A DNA stretch of 54,686 nucleotides from Helicobacteraceae bacterium (GTDB lineage: Bacteria; Campylobacterota; Campylobacteria; Campylobacterales; Sulfurimonadaceae): assembly GCA_027052175.1 (NCBI GenBank), contig JALUFE010000021.1:1-54686 (forward strand), written 5' to 3'. Each line of letters begins with the position of its first letter. Position 1 is the first letter of the stretch. The position numbers and the translations under genes were made by a program. Shown in pieces: positions 1-8,922 of the stretch. The notes under the pieces were generated by a model, which saw only the letters and a list, made by a program, of their open reading frames with translations, made no database searches and was not told the DNA's origin.

Positions 1-20
1 ATATAGAAATAATAAAATAT

Positions 21-68
21 TATAATTTTGAAAACAGATTTTCTTTTGTAAATCTTCAAGATTATAAA
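21..68 (+). promoter_or_regulatory. Candidate promoter region for the 95-12011 operon
   Basis: Two -10-like boxes precede the first gene: TATAAT at 21-26 and TATAAA at 63-68. Neither has a convincing -35, which is normal for the main sigma factor of Campylobacterota. The window starts just upstream, so other promoter elements may be missing. Confidence 0.35.
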
Positions 69-94
69 AGAAACAAATATGACAAGGAATGAGA

Positions 95-2575
95 ATGAGA
101 AAAACGGGTTTGACTTTTTTAAGTGTTTTGACAGCGAGTTTGTTATTGGGCGGGTGTGGAGGCGGTTCCGACACGCAAAATGTGAGGAGCGCTAACGGTA
201 CTGAAAACGGACAGCACAACTCACTTGCAATTTCGCAAAAACAGGCTTCTGCGTTGGCGGTTTCCGCTCAGGCACTTGAGGATGTCAAGAAGAGATACAA
301 CACGAAGGATGCAAACGAAGCGTTGACAAAACTGAAACTCGATATTGCAGCGTCGAAAGTGGACAATTTGAAGTCACTGCTTTTGGAAAATAAAAAAGCG
401 GAGTTTGTAAAGAAACGTCTTGATGAACTGCTCTTAGATAACGAGATTACACAAGATGAGTACGATCAGTTTCTGCAGGAAGTTGATTTGGAAAAAATGT
501 TCGATACCATCATGAAAGATATAACGACAGGCTCTATCGTAAAAAAAGGGCCTGTATTTGATTTTCTCAAGGGCGGTGTGAGTGGAGTTACGGATACCGT
601 TCAAAATGTAACCGGGAAGGTAACGGACAAAGCGAAAGATGCCGTTGTAGATTTGGCAAATACCGATCTCGGCAACAAAGCGACGGGTGCCGTTTTCAAT
701 GTCGTTCTCGAAGATGACGGTGTAACGGTGTTTATGTTGGATCAGGCAAGAAATTCCGAGACGATGACGCAGATTATGATCGATGCACTGGGGAATAACT
801 GGGACTTGACGAAGAAGATGTGTCCTATGTTACAGGAGAATAAAGAGTTCGGAGAAAAGTTTGCAGCTTTGGCGGAAAAGAGACCGATATTGGCGAAGTT
901 TTTCTTTGAGAACATCGACGGAGATCTCTACAACTGCCTTGGTGATGCAATGTTGCTCTCAAACGATGATGAAAATTACGGTTCTTACGACAATCCGGTC
1001 AAACACTCTACGACACAGTATATGGGTATTTTGATGGATCGCTACAGTGATTTCTTTGTAGCACCTGGAAGTGATGGCAGCAATACTTCGGGATATGGAC
1101 GCAAGGACAAGTTTGTCAGCCTTATGTTCGATACGGGTGCACCTGTATCGTATGATGAAACGACAAAAAGTTATCTCAATCATGGTGACGGTAACGAGCT
1201 TGCCAACGAAAAATTCTTCTATGCACTCTTTAAAACGCCGGGATCGACCGACAAATTTGTCTCCGCTATGCAAAAAGTGGATGAAAATACCCGAAAAATG
1301 TTGATGGATGAGATATTTCTGGGTCAATATGGCCAGAATGTAGATACATTGCAGGGCGGCTTTAACATCATAGCCATTGGAAGCGGCATGTATGAGGGAA
1401 TCTATGGCAGTGCAAATTCAAGAGCATACGGACTTGCCAGTTACCTTGGCGCTTTTTGGGGGTTTGCGAAGCTTATTCCGAGTGATCGCTATATGGAGTA
1501 TGGCAAAGCGTTTGTCAATGCAGGTTTCCAGTACGCACAACTCCATGGCGTAGATGTGTGGGGAACTGTCGGTGTAAAAGCACAGGAGATTTGGAACGAT
1601 TATATGAGTGATGGCAACACTTCTGCCGCACAAGCCCCCACTTTATATAAAACAGCAGGAAGAGGTGTACTTGACTCTGCATGGCAGAACGATTTCCAGA
1701 CATTGCTCTCTTCAGCCTGGGACAACGTAAGTCTTACAAACATAAGTCTTGACAGTGTACTGGATTTTGATACCGATACGATAGCGCAAGATCTTGGCAA
1801 CGAATATACCAAGTTTATCGATACTGTCATAGACGGTCGCGATGCCAACGGAGAGAAGCTCTATCCTACGCAGATCATAACCGATCTTGAGGGCACTCAA
1901 GTGACAGATACGGTCTATGGACTGCATGGTTTGGTCGAGCTTGCGATTCAGGAAGATATAGCCAATGTCTACTATGACGGCAATATTTCTGCAGCACAGG
2001 CTGCGTTTACATTGCCGCCGTTTGCAGAACTCACTTGGAATTTTGTTTACAACAAAGCAAGCGAAGGTATCGTAAACTACTGGGACAACAAAGTAAACGC
2101 ACAGTGGTTGGCAGATTTGAGTGACAGCGATCTTGTCAAAGAGTACTTCTACAATGAAGCGTATGCACTCTATGTTCCAAAATGGCTCTTGGCGTTTGAC
2201 TGGTTGAAGCTTCCAAACAACTACAACAACACAAGCTTCGCTCAAACCGATTTCAACTTCCAGGGTGGATATGTCGATCTCTACATCGTCTCTAAAAATG
2301 TGAATCTTACAGACGATGCCGACTTGGCTACCGTCCTTGGCGAACTCAAAAGCAATGTAACGTTTGAGAAAGTGGATATGGGCGATGACTCCATCATCGC
2401 AGTGGATGAAGACGGTAAAAATCTTGACGGACTTTATGTTTATAAACTTAGACTTGTGACTCCGCAGGATGTAGCCGCGGTTATCGATTATCTCAGTGGT
2501 CTTGGAAGTGATGCTCTGGATGCAGTCGGTCTTGATACTTCTCACGCCGTAAACGAGATCGCCTCTGAGCGATAA
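95..2575 (+). CDS. Large secreted lipoprotein of unknown function, first gene of an RND/FadL operon
   Basis: I do not recognise the family of this 826-residue protein. It opens with a lipoprotein signal peptide: basic residues at 2-3, a hydrophobic stretch at 6-18, and a lipobox LGGC with the lipidated Cys at 21, followed by a Gly/Ser/Asp linker. The rest is acidic, soluble-looking and predicted periplasmic or surface-attached, with an amphipathic segment around residues 165-195 and no clear catalytic motif. I chose the ATG at 95 over an in-frame ATG at 89 because the AAGGA at 84-88 is then spaced six bases from the start instead of touching it. It lies 15 bases before a FadL-type channel gene and heads a same-strand run to an RND pump, so a role in delivering or capturing a hydrophobic substrate is plausible but inferred. 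Confidence 0.75.
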   Translation: MRKTGLTFLSVLTASLLLGGCGGGSDTQNVRSANGTENGQHNSLAISQKQASALAVSAQALEDVKKRYNTKDANEALTKLKLDIAASKVDNLKSLLLENKKAEFVKKRLDELLLDNEITQDEYDQFLQEVDLEKMFDTIMKDITTGSIVKKGPVFDFLKGGVSGVTDTVQNVTGKVTDKAKDAVVDLANTDLGNKATGAVFNVVLEDDGVTVFMLDQARNSETMTQIMIDALGNNWDLTKKMCPMLQENKEFGEKFAALAEKRPILAKFFFENIDGDLYNCLGDAMLLSNDDENYGSYDNPVKHSTTQYMGILMDRYSDFFVAPGSDGSNTSGYGRKDKFVSLMFDTGAPVSYDETTKSYLNHGDGNELANEKFFYALFKTPGSTDKFVSAMQKVDENTRKMLMDEIFLGQYGQNVDTLQGGFNIIAIGSGMYEGIYGSANSRAYGLASYLGAFWGFAKLIPSDRYMEYGKAFVNAGFQYAQLHGVDVWGTVGVKAQEIWNDYMSDGNTSAAQAPTLYKTAGRGVLDSAWQNDFQTLLSSAWDNVSLTNISLDSVLDFDTDTIAQDLGNEYTKFIDTVIDGRDANGEKLYPTQIITDLEGTQVTDTVYGLHGLVELAIQEDIANVYYDGNISAAQAAFTLPPFAELTWNFVYNKASEGIVNYWDNKVNAQWLADLSDSDLVKEYFYNEAYALYVPKWLLAFDWLKLPNNYNNTSFAQTDFNFQGGYVDLYIVSKNVNLTDDADLATVLGELKSNVTFEKVDMGDDSIIAVDEDGKNLDGLYVYKLRLVTPQDVAAVIDYLSGLGSDALDAVGLDTSHAVNEIASER

Positions 2576-2590
2576 CGGTTTTTTCGGATT

Positions 2591-4141
2591 ATGAGAAAAT
2601 TTCTTATATTTATCGCAGGTGCAGAGCTGCTGTTTGCGACAAACGGGACCAATCTAATCGGCACTTCGACCGTCTCGCGCTCTCTTGGCGGAACAGGTGT
2701 CGCACATTTTACAAACGGTGTGGAGGCACTGCATAAAAACATCGCTTTGATGGGCGATGTCAAAAAGAGCGATTTTCAGTTCGATCTGACCTACTTTTCG
2801 GCCAATGTGACATCGGGTGTCTATGACAAAATGCCGCTCAATGCAAATCTTCCATCTTCACATCTGCCCAATCTCCCCAGTTACGATGCCAAAACCTATG
2901 CCAAATCGCAGCCGATGATCGATATGAGTTTTATCCCCTCTGTAGGCTATGTTTCACGATATAACGAACATATAGTTTTTGGTTTTGGTATGATTGGAGC
3001 GGCGGGAATGGCTGCAAACTACAAGGGTGATATGGCTCAGCGGCAGCTGAAGTCGTCCATGATGCTTATGAAGCTCGTTCCTGCGATCTCTTACCGACAA
3101 AACAACACGACATTTGGTTTCGCTCCTGTTATCGGGATCGGTTCGATGTCACTGAATTACGATGAGGCTTATCTCGATGCAAACGGTAATCCTTACCCCT
3201 ATGGTACGAAACCGCAGTCTAATCGTTCCGGTCTTCTTGGAACGAATGTAGGAGGCGACACCCTCGTTCCTTCACTCGGTTTCGAAGCGGGATTCGATGT
3301 CAAAGTGACGCCTAAGTTTCGCTTTGGCGGCAGTTACAAATCCGCTTTGAAATACACCTACAAAAATGTTGCCAACTTTTCACAATTCGGTCCAAACGGG
3401 ATGGTTTATATGGCGGATGAATGGGTGAGAAACAATGTCCCTCAACTCCGCAATGTCGGTCTCAATCCAAATCAGGGTCTTTCGGAACAGCTGCAAAGTG
3501 CCGGTATGAGCCAGTTGGCAGCCAATGCCATAGAAGCGCTTGCCGGAACCTCTACAATTCAAGACGCGCTTGCAGCGACAAATCCAAATCATCTTGACGA
3601 TCTGACTCTTGAGCAGCCTTGGGAATTGGCGATAGGGTTTTCATACCAGCTCAATGAAGAGATGCTCATCACAGCCGATTATCGCTATATCCCTTGGGGC
3701 GACGCCACAGGGTATAAAGACTTCGGTTGGAAAAATCAGCATGTGATTGCCGCCGGTTTGGAGTTTGATCTTGATGATGTGCGGATGCGGATGGGATACA
3801 ACTATGCCGACTCTCCTATACCGGATATTTCCGCAGAAGAGGGCGCACTGCTCACGAATGTACAGGGACATCTCGTTTTCGATCAGGCACTCTCTATGCT
3901 CAATATGGTCGGATTTCCAGCTATTTCGACAACACACTTCACGTTTGGGTTGGGCTGGGATATCGAGGAGGATATGACACTCGATACGGCAGTCGTTTAC
4001 TCTCCGACTTCGACGGTAACGCGAAAGGGAAAACTCAATCCTCTGCTGCAAACGGGATTCGATGCAATCGATATGTCGTATGAGTATGAAACGAAGATGG
4101 AACAGCTTAGTATCTCGTTCGGTCTCAATATCAGGATGTAA
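2591..4141 (+). CDS. FadL/OmpP1/TodX-family outer-membrane transport protein
   Basis: This is a 516-residue beta-barrel of the FadL family, which forms outer-membrane channels for long-chain fatty acids, hydrocarbons and other hydrophobic compounds. A signal peptide covers about residues 1-16. The mature N-terminus carries the typical FadL hatch pattern (NLIG, then SLGGTGVA, then a region with asparagines and aromatics). Many alternating strands follow, for example around LEFDLDDVRMRMGYNYAD, and the C-terminal strand is LSISFGLNIRM. Length is slightly above the usual 400-470. It starts 15 bases after the lipoprotein gene and ends one base before the next lipoprotein gene. The substrate cannot be told from sequence; the linked RND pump suggests that uptake and export of one hydrophobic compound class may be coupled. 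Confidence 0.85.
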   Translation: MRKFLIFIAGAELLFATNGTNLIGTSTVSRSLGGTGVAHFTNGVEALHKNIALMGDVKKSDFQFDLTYFSANVTSGVYDKMPLNANLPSSHLPNLPSYDAKTYAKSQPMIDMSFIPSVGYVSRYNEHIVFGFGMIGAAGMAANYKGDMAQRQLKSSMMLMKLVPAISYRQNNTTFGFAPVIGIGSMSLNYDEAYLDANGNPYPYGTKPQSNRSGLLGTNVGGDTLVPSLGFEAGFDVKVTPKFRFGGSYKSALKYTYKNVANFSQFGPNGMVYMADEWVRNNVPQLRNVGLNPNQGLSEQLQSAGMSQLAANAIEALAGTSTIQDALAATNPNHLDDLTLEQPWELAIGFSYQLNEEMLITADYRYIPWGDATGYKDFGWKNQHVIAAGLEFDLDDVRMRMGYNYADSPIPDISAEEGALLTNVQGHLVFDQALSMLNMVGFPAISTTHFTFGLGWDIEEDMTLDTAVVYSPTSTVTRKGKLNPLLQTGFDAIDMSYEYETKMEQLSISFGLNIRM

Positions 4142-4142
4142 A

Positions 4143-5471
4143 ATGAAAAGATCCTCCGTTTATATCTCTTTTTTTATTATGATGTCTGTTTTGACGGCCT
4201 GCAGCAGCCAAAACGATGGAAATCAGAAAAAATACTACAACTTCACTACAAAAAAGAGGGGTGCGTTTATCGACAGTGGCGTGAGCGGTCTTGAATATAC
4301 ACGCAACGGCAGTGTGTATGAACTGACACAAGAGGGTGGATATTATGAGTATTTTTACAGTGAAGTTTTGTCTTTCAAAATTGGAAATATCGAGCTTGGA
4401 CGTGCCTATGGAGGTTCGACGATAACACCCAAAGATTTGGTCGTTTTTGAAAAACTCTCCGCTGTAAAAAGCGAGACGGATCTTGAGCCTGAAGATTTCA
4501 ATGTCTCACTCAAAGAGGACGCTGTTGTCAATCGTGCGCGCTTTTTGCAGAGTCTTGACGGTAATACTTCAAAAATAGGGATACAGATTTCGGCTCAAAC
4601 CCGTGAAGATGCCAAAAATTGGAGCGATCTGAATTTTTCACTCTCGCAAAATGATTTTACAACCGAAGTGCTCACAAAGACGACGATCGATCTCTCCAAA
4701 CTGGTTTCGGGTGCATCGGCTCTGCAGCATTTGGAGAACTCTCTTCGCTGTACCTACTCCGGAGCCTACAGAGGCAACTGGATTTTGCCAAACGGTGGCA
4801 GAAGCGGATTTGTCGGTATTTTGATCCAGTCAAACGGAGCGATCGTCGCTATGGGTGATGGTCAGCAGGTTGGCGAGAACAACGATACCGTCATCTACTC
4901 TATCGGAACACATGATATTGATACAGGCAGATACACTTTTACCAATCAAACATATTATTATGATCCGAATAAGGGCGAAGTGATTTCGACGGAGCCGACC
5001 GATATTGATGGAAGCGGTAGTTCTGTCGGTTATGACAAGGTCGCGGGAGAATTTTCGCAAAGAATAGATGGTGAGTTACAGCAGGGTGTTTATGAAGCTT
5101 ATCGTGTAGCCAAAGGGGTGCATACGGCGTATCGTTTTACCGGATTTGGATATACATCGGATAACAAAGGGATCGGTATGTTTACGATCGATCTTCAGGC
5201 GGACGGGAATGTTACGGGTATGATTTATGACTCACGAACAAACGAACAGCCAAGCATCGAAGGGAGTGTTGATTATAAAAGCGGCACAATCGAACTTGCA
5301 ATCAAAACAAATCCGGCTATAATCTTGACAAATCTTTCGGGCACGACTATCTACTCGAATTATCCCGATATCAATTTGAGCTGGCATTATGAAGATGGCA
5401 GTGGCAGCGGATATGCAAACGGGGTGGGATGTCAACTCCAGGAACCTGAAAGAACAGTGGAGGATAAATGA
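4143..5471 (+). CDS. Secreted lipoprotein of unknown function, FadL-linked
   Basis: This 442-residue protein has a lipoprotein signal peptide ending in the lipobox LTAC (Cys 20). I start it at 4143; a longer in-frame extension upstream to 4062 would run into the FadL gene and lacks the signal peptide at its front. The body is beta-rich. Two stretches in the C-terminal half look alike: one around residues 200-245 containing RGNWILPNGGRSGFVGILI, and one around residues 345-390 containing FTIDLQADGNVTGMIYD. Both read as antiparallel-sheet (lipocalin- or calycin-like) modules with Gly at turns. I do not recognise a family. Its stop overlaps the next start (ATGA), so it is translated together with the TolC fusion. 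A periplasmic or outer-membrane partner of the FadL channel is a reasonable inference. Confidence 0.7.
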   Translation: MKRSSVYISFFIMMSVLTACSSQNDGNQKKYYNFTTKKRGAFIDSGVSGLEYTRNGSVYELTQEGGYYEYFYSEVLSFKIGNIELGRAYGGSTITPKDLVVFEKLSAVKSETDLEPEDFNVSLKEDAVVNRARFLQSLDGNTSKIGIQISAQTREDAKNWSDLNFSLSQNDFTTEVLTKTTIDLSKLVSGASALQHLENSLRCTYSGAYRGNWILPNGGRSGFVGILIQSNGAIVAMGDGQQVGENNDTVIYSIGTHDIDTGRYTFTNQTYYYDPNKGEVISTEPTDIDGSGSSVGYDKVAGEFSQRIDGELQQGVYEAYRVAKGVHTAYRFTGFGYTSDNKGIGMFTIDLQADGNVTGMIYDSRTNEQPSIEGSVDYKSGTIELAIKTNPAIILTNLSGTTIYSNYPDINLSWHYEDGSGSGYANGVGCQLQEPERTVEDK

Positions 5472-7849
5472 GAATCGTACTCTTTTTTTTGTTGCTTGCT
5501 ACCTTTGTGTATGCGAAGCAGACTTATCGTATTGCGTTTGTCGTAGATGGCAAAGCGAAGCAGTACGAAGTGTTTGAAAAAGGCCTCAAAAGTGAGATAA
5601 AAAAGCTGCTGGCGAGAGATTTTAAAGTGCTCTTTCCAAAATCGAAACACTACTATGGGGACTGGAATTACAAGAAAATAGCTTCTATCATAGATAAAGA
5701 ACTGCGCTCTTCTTCAAGTGATATGATCGTGACGATCGGTGTGCTCTCCTCTTCATATGCTGCAAAAAAGAGAAAACTGCCAAAACCGGTGGTCGCAACT
5801 ATGGTGATCGATCCACAGATGCAGGGTATACCGCTTAACAGCCGAAGAAACATATCCAACCGACACAATCTCAACTATATACGTCCTTTCGGTGCCGTGG
5901 ATGATGACATTGCAACGATCCAAGAGATATTTGCTCCAAGAAGTGCTGCCGTGTGCATCGATGAAAGGCTCTTTTCTCATGACAAAAAGATCGCATCCTT
6001 TCTTCAAAAGAAGTTCGAACAAAAGATACCCAAAGTTCAAGTGGTTATAGTAGGTCGAGACGTTAAAAAAGCGGTGGAAAAGATAGATCCTTCTACGGAT
6101 ATTGTCTATGTTGCACCGCTTTTGAGTCTTGATAAAAAAAGAAAAAAAGAGTTCTACTCACTGCTTGCAGCAAAAAAACTCAAAACTTTTGCGGCGCAGG
6201 GTGCGGGTGATGTCGAGCTTGGGGCTTTGCTGGCGGATAACGGTAAAACGGATTTGAAAAAGTTTACACGTCAGATAGCTCTGAATATCCAGCAGATCGC
6301 TTTGGGGAGTGACGCAGGAGTACAGGATGTCAATTTCGTAACCAACAAATCGATATATATCAATCTTCCAACGGCATCGAAGATCGGTTTCAAGCCAAGT
6401 TGGGAGTTGCTCTCGCGGGCGACGATCGTGGATCAGGCAGAGGGAAAAAAGAATCTTGCCTCTCTTGAATCAATTATGGAGATTGCGATCCGGCGAAATC
6501 TCGATATAAAAGCGGCAGACTTGAGTGTAGGTCGAAGCAAAGCGCAGTACAAAAGAGCAAAAAGCGGATATCTTCCACAGTTGAATATCGGTGTCGAAGC
6601 AAGACAGATCGACCAAGACAGAGCCGCAGCAAGTCTCGGACTTCTCAACGAAACCAATTTCGATGCCTATTTGTTGTTCGCTCAGCAAATTTACAATCAG
6701 AAACTTTTTTCTCAGGTAAGCATCAACAAACACTTTCTCAAATCCCAAATGTGTTCCGAAGATTTCGTCAAGTTGCAGATCGCTTTGCAGGCTTCCCAGC
6801 AGTATCTCAATATACTTAAACTTGAAAACACACTCAAAATTCAAAAGCAAAATCTGGAGCTGACCAAACAAAATCTCAAAGCGGCAAAAGTACGATTGCA
6901 GATAGGAGTGGGAAGTGTGAAAGATATTTACAGATGGGAGAGCAAGCTTGCCAATGACAAAAACACGCTTCTGCAGACACTTGTAAATGTCAAACAGGCA
7001 AAAAACACGCTTTTGACATTGATGAATTTCAATTCGGCAAAAGATCTCAATCTTGACGATGTAGAGATAGACAATCCCGTTTTTATGACACATCATACGA
7101 AAATGCAGGAATATTTTCTCAATCAGCAAAAATTTGAAAAGCTCAAAAGTTATCTTCTTGGGCTGGCGGAAAAAAACATGCCTTCACTTGCACAGTACGA
7201 TGAGATCGTCCATACAAAACGAGAGGCAGTTGAGATGGAGGAAAAGGTGATGTACATCCCTACCGTTTCCGTCGAAGGCGGTGTACGAACTCATTTCATA
7301 CAGTCATCCAACACGGTGCGCGATGACGATCCGAACCTCCAAAAGTACCCCTATGCGGACAATACAGACTGGAACATCGGTGTATATGTCAGATATCCTC
7401 TGTATGAAGGTGGTGCGCAAAAGGCCCAGATCGAATCCGCGAAATTCGATTTGGAACGGACGTATGCCAAAAGAAACAAACTCAAAAACGACATCACGAA
7501 CAATCTTCTCAACGCTCTTTATCAGTCACGTGCACTTTTTTTGTCGATCAAACTGGCCAAAGAGGCACTTGAGAGTTCGAGAAAGAATCTTGCGGTCACT
7601 CAGGACATTTATAACCAGGGAAACAGTTCTATCATCTATCTTCTCGATGCACAAAGTGACACGTTGCGGGCTGCTTTGCAGCTTAACGATATCAAATACA
7701 GCTTTTTGAAATATCTTCTCACTGTCCAGTACTATACTGGTCAGGTCAATTTCGATCTTGACGATGCGCAATGGAGTGAATGGTACAGCGGTTTGATCGC
7801 TCTTTCGCGGCACGATATTCTAACAGAGAAAAAGGAGAATACTCAGTGA
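5468..7849 (+). CDS. Periplasmic-binding-protein-like domain fused to TolC-type outer-membrane factor
   Basis: This 793-residue protein has two parts. After a signal peptide (about residues 1-16), residues 18-310 look like an ABC substrate-binding fold of the TrpX/ABC_sub_bind kind: RIAFVVDG near the start, then SDMIVTIGVLSSSYAAKK, PVVATMVIDP and STDIVYVAPLL, typical of alternating alpha/beta lobes. Residues from about 320 onward are an outer-membrane efflux protein with two long coiled-coil repeats (for example SLESIMEIAIRRNLDIKAAD, and LTKQNLKAAKVRLQIGVGSVKDIYRWE) and a YPLYEGG strand segment. TolC proteins are normally about 450 residues, so the front domain is a genuine extra. GGAGG at 5459-5463 lies four bases before the ATG, and the gene overlaps its neighbours by four bases on both sides. 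It is the exit duct for the following RND pair; the front lobe may bind or sense cargo. Confidence 0.85.
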   Translation: MRIVLFFLLLATFVYAKQTYRIAFVVDGKAKQYEVFEKGLKSEIKKLLARDFKVLFPKSKHYYGDWNYKKIASIIDKELRSSSSDMIVTIGVLSSSYAAKKRKLPKPVVATMVIDPQMQGIPLNSRRNISNRHNLNYIRPFGAVDDDIATIQEIFAPRSAAVCIDERLFSHDKKIASFLQKKFEQKIPKVQVVIVGRDVKKAVEKIDPSTDIVYVAPLLSLDKKRKKEFYSLLAAKKLKTFAAQGAGDVELGALLADNGKTDLKKFTRQIALNIQQIALGSDAGVQDVNFVTNKSIYINLPTASKIGFKPSWELLSRATIVDQAEGKKNLASLESIMEIAIRRNLDIKAADLSVGRSKAQYKRAKSGYLPQLNIGVEARQIDQDRAAASLGLLNETNFDAYLLFAQQIYNQKLFSQVSINKHFLKSQMCSEDFVKLQIALQASQQYLNILKLENTLKIQKQNLELTKQNLKAAKVRLQIGVGSVKDIYRWESKLANDKNTLLQTLVNVKQAKNTLLTLMNFNSAKDLNLDDVEIDNPVFMTHHTKMQEYFLNQQKFEKLKSYLLGLAEKNMPSLAQYDEIVHTKREAVEMEEKVMYIPTVSVEGGVRTHFIQSSNTVRDDDPNLQKYPYADNTDWNIGVYVRYPLYEGGAQKAQIESAKFDLERTYAKRNKLKNDITNNLLNALYQSRALFLSIKLAKEALESSRKNLAVTQDIYNQGNSSIIYLLDAQSDTLRAALQLNDIKYSFLKYLLTVQYYTGQVNFDLDDAQWSEWYSGLIALSRHDILTEKKENTQ

Positions 7850-8922
7850 AACTGTATATAGCATGGTTTGCTGCGCTCGTTCTTTTTTTTGCAGGATGCA
7901 GTAACGAAAAAAAAGAGCCAAATATTCGTCCCGTTCGGACAATCGTCGTCAAACCCACAAATGCGATCGCAAAATATACCTTTAACGGTATAGCGCGTTC
8001 GGATATAGCGGCAAAACTCAGTTTTCAAGTGGGTGGTACGGTAAAAAAGGTGTATGTACGTGCAGGAAAGAAGGTACACAAAGGGGATCTCATCGCCAGG
8101 CTTGACGATTCCTATTTCAAACTCAAAGTCAATGAGGTCAGAGCATCGCTCAAAGAGGCGCAGGCGCGTTATGCAAATGCAAAAAGCTACTACAATCGTA
8201 TCAAGCAGCTCTATGTCAATAGAAGCACTTCTTTGAGTGATTTAGACAATGCACGTGCTTCCAAAGAGTCTGCATATGCAAACTATAAAGCCATGAAAAA
8301 CCGTTTAGAGCAGGCGAAACTCAAACTCGAATACACAAAGCTCAAAGCTCCGATATCTGGTGTCGTTTCCGAAGTGATGATTCATAAAGGTGAAAACGTA
8401 GCGTCGGGAATGCCTGTGGCCACTATCAGTTCCACGCAGAATATCGAGGTTCCTGTCGCCGTGCCAGGATCACTCATAGACAATATCAAGCTTGGTCAAG
8501 AAGCATGGGTTACGTTCGATGCATTGAAAAAGAAAAGATTTAAAGCGAAAGTTGTTGAAGTTTCTACGACTTCCAATGTGCGTACAACCACTTTCCCAGT
8601 AGTTGTGAGACTGTTGAAAAAACACAAAAAAATTCGTCCTGGTATGAGTGCCGCTGTTGAATTCACTTTTAGAAACGAAGGGAACAAGAGTATTTTTATC
8701 GTTCCCGTATATGCACTTATGGAGGATGCAAAAGGGAACTATCTTTTTGTTGTTGAAGATATCCATGACGGAATCGGTATCATCAGACGTGTCGATGTCG
8801 TTCGTGGGAAACTCGTCGGAGACGGTGTTGTTGTACGTTCCGGATTGTATAACGATGCACGTGTATTGACGGCAGGGATGCATAAAGTTCAAGAGAATCA
8901 GAAGGTAAGAGTACAAGAGTGA
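7846..8922 (+). CDS. RND efflux periplasmic adaptor (membrane-fusion) lipoprotein
   Basis: This 358-residue HlyD/AcrA-type adaptor bridges an inner-membrane RND pump and a TolC duct. I use the GTG at 7846, which has AAAGGAG at 7831-7837 and overlaps the previous stop (GTGA); an upstream in-frame ATG at 7780 would bury the signal peptide. From the GTG there is a short lipoprotein signal peptide with lipobox FAGC (Cys 18). The lipoyl-like half-motifs are GGTVKKVYVRAGKKVHKGD and LKAPISGVVSEVMIHKGE, flanking a helical hairpin (KSYYNRIKQLYVNRSTSLSD). Beta-barrel and membrane-proximal domains follow. Overlap with both neighbours indicates a dedicated tripartite set rather than a shared adaptor. Confidence 0.92.
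   Translation: MKLYIAWFAALVLFFAGCSNEKKEPNIRPVRTIVVKPTNAIAKYTFNGIARSDIAAKLSFQVGGTVKKVYVRAGKKVHKGDLIARLDDSYFKLKVNEVRASLKEAQARYANAKSYYNRIKQLYVNRSTSLSDLDNARASKESAYANYKAMKNRLEQAKLKLEYTKLKAPISGVVSEVMIHKGENVASGMPVATISSTQNIEVPVAVPGSLIDNIKLGQEAWVTFDALKKKRFKAKVVEVSTTSNVRTTTFPVVVRLLKKHKKIRPGMSAAVEFTFRNEGNKSIFIVPVYALMEDAKGNYLFVVEDIHDGIGIIRRVDVVRGKLVGDGVVVRSGLYNDARVLTAGMHKVQENQKVRVQE

Noticed and set aside
1712-2545. 277-codon open frame on the minus strand
   Set aside because: It lies wholly antisense to the large lipoprotein gene, lacks a ribosome-binding site and reads as low-quality Cys/Ile-rich sequence, typical of an antisense shadow.
4062-4142. Upstream extension of the second lipoprotein
   Set aside because: It overlaps the FadL gene in another frame and would place 27 charged residues before the signal peptide.
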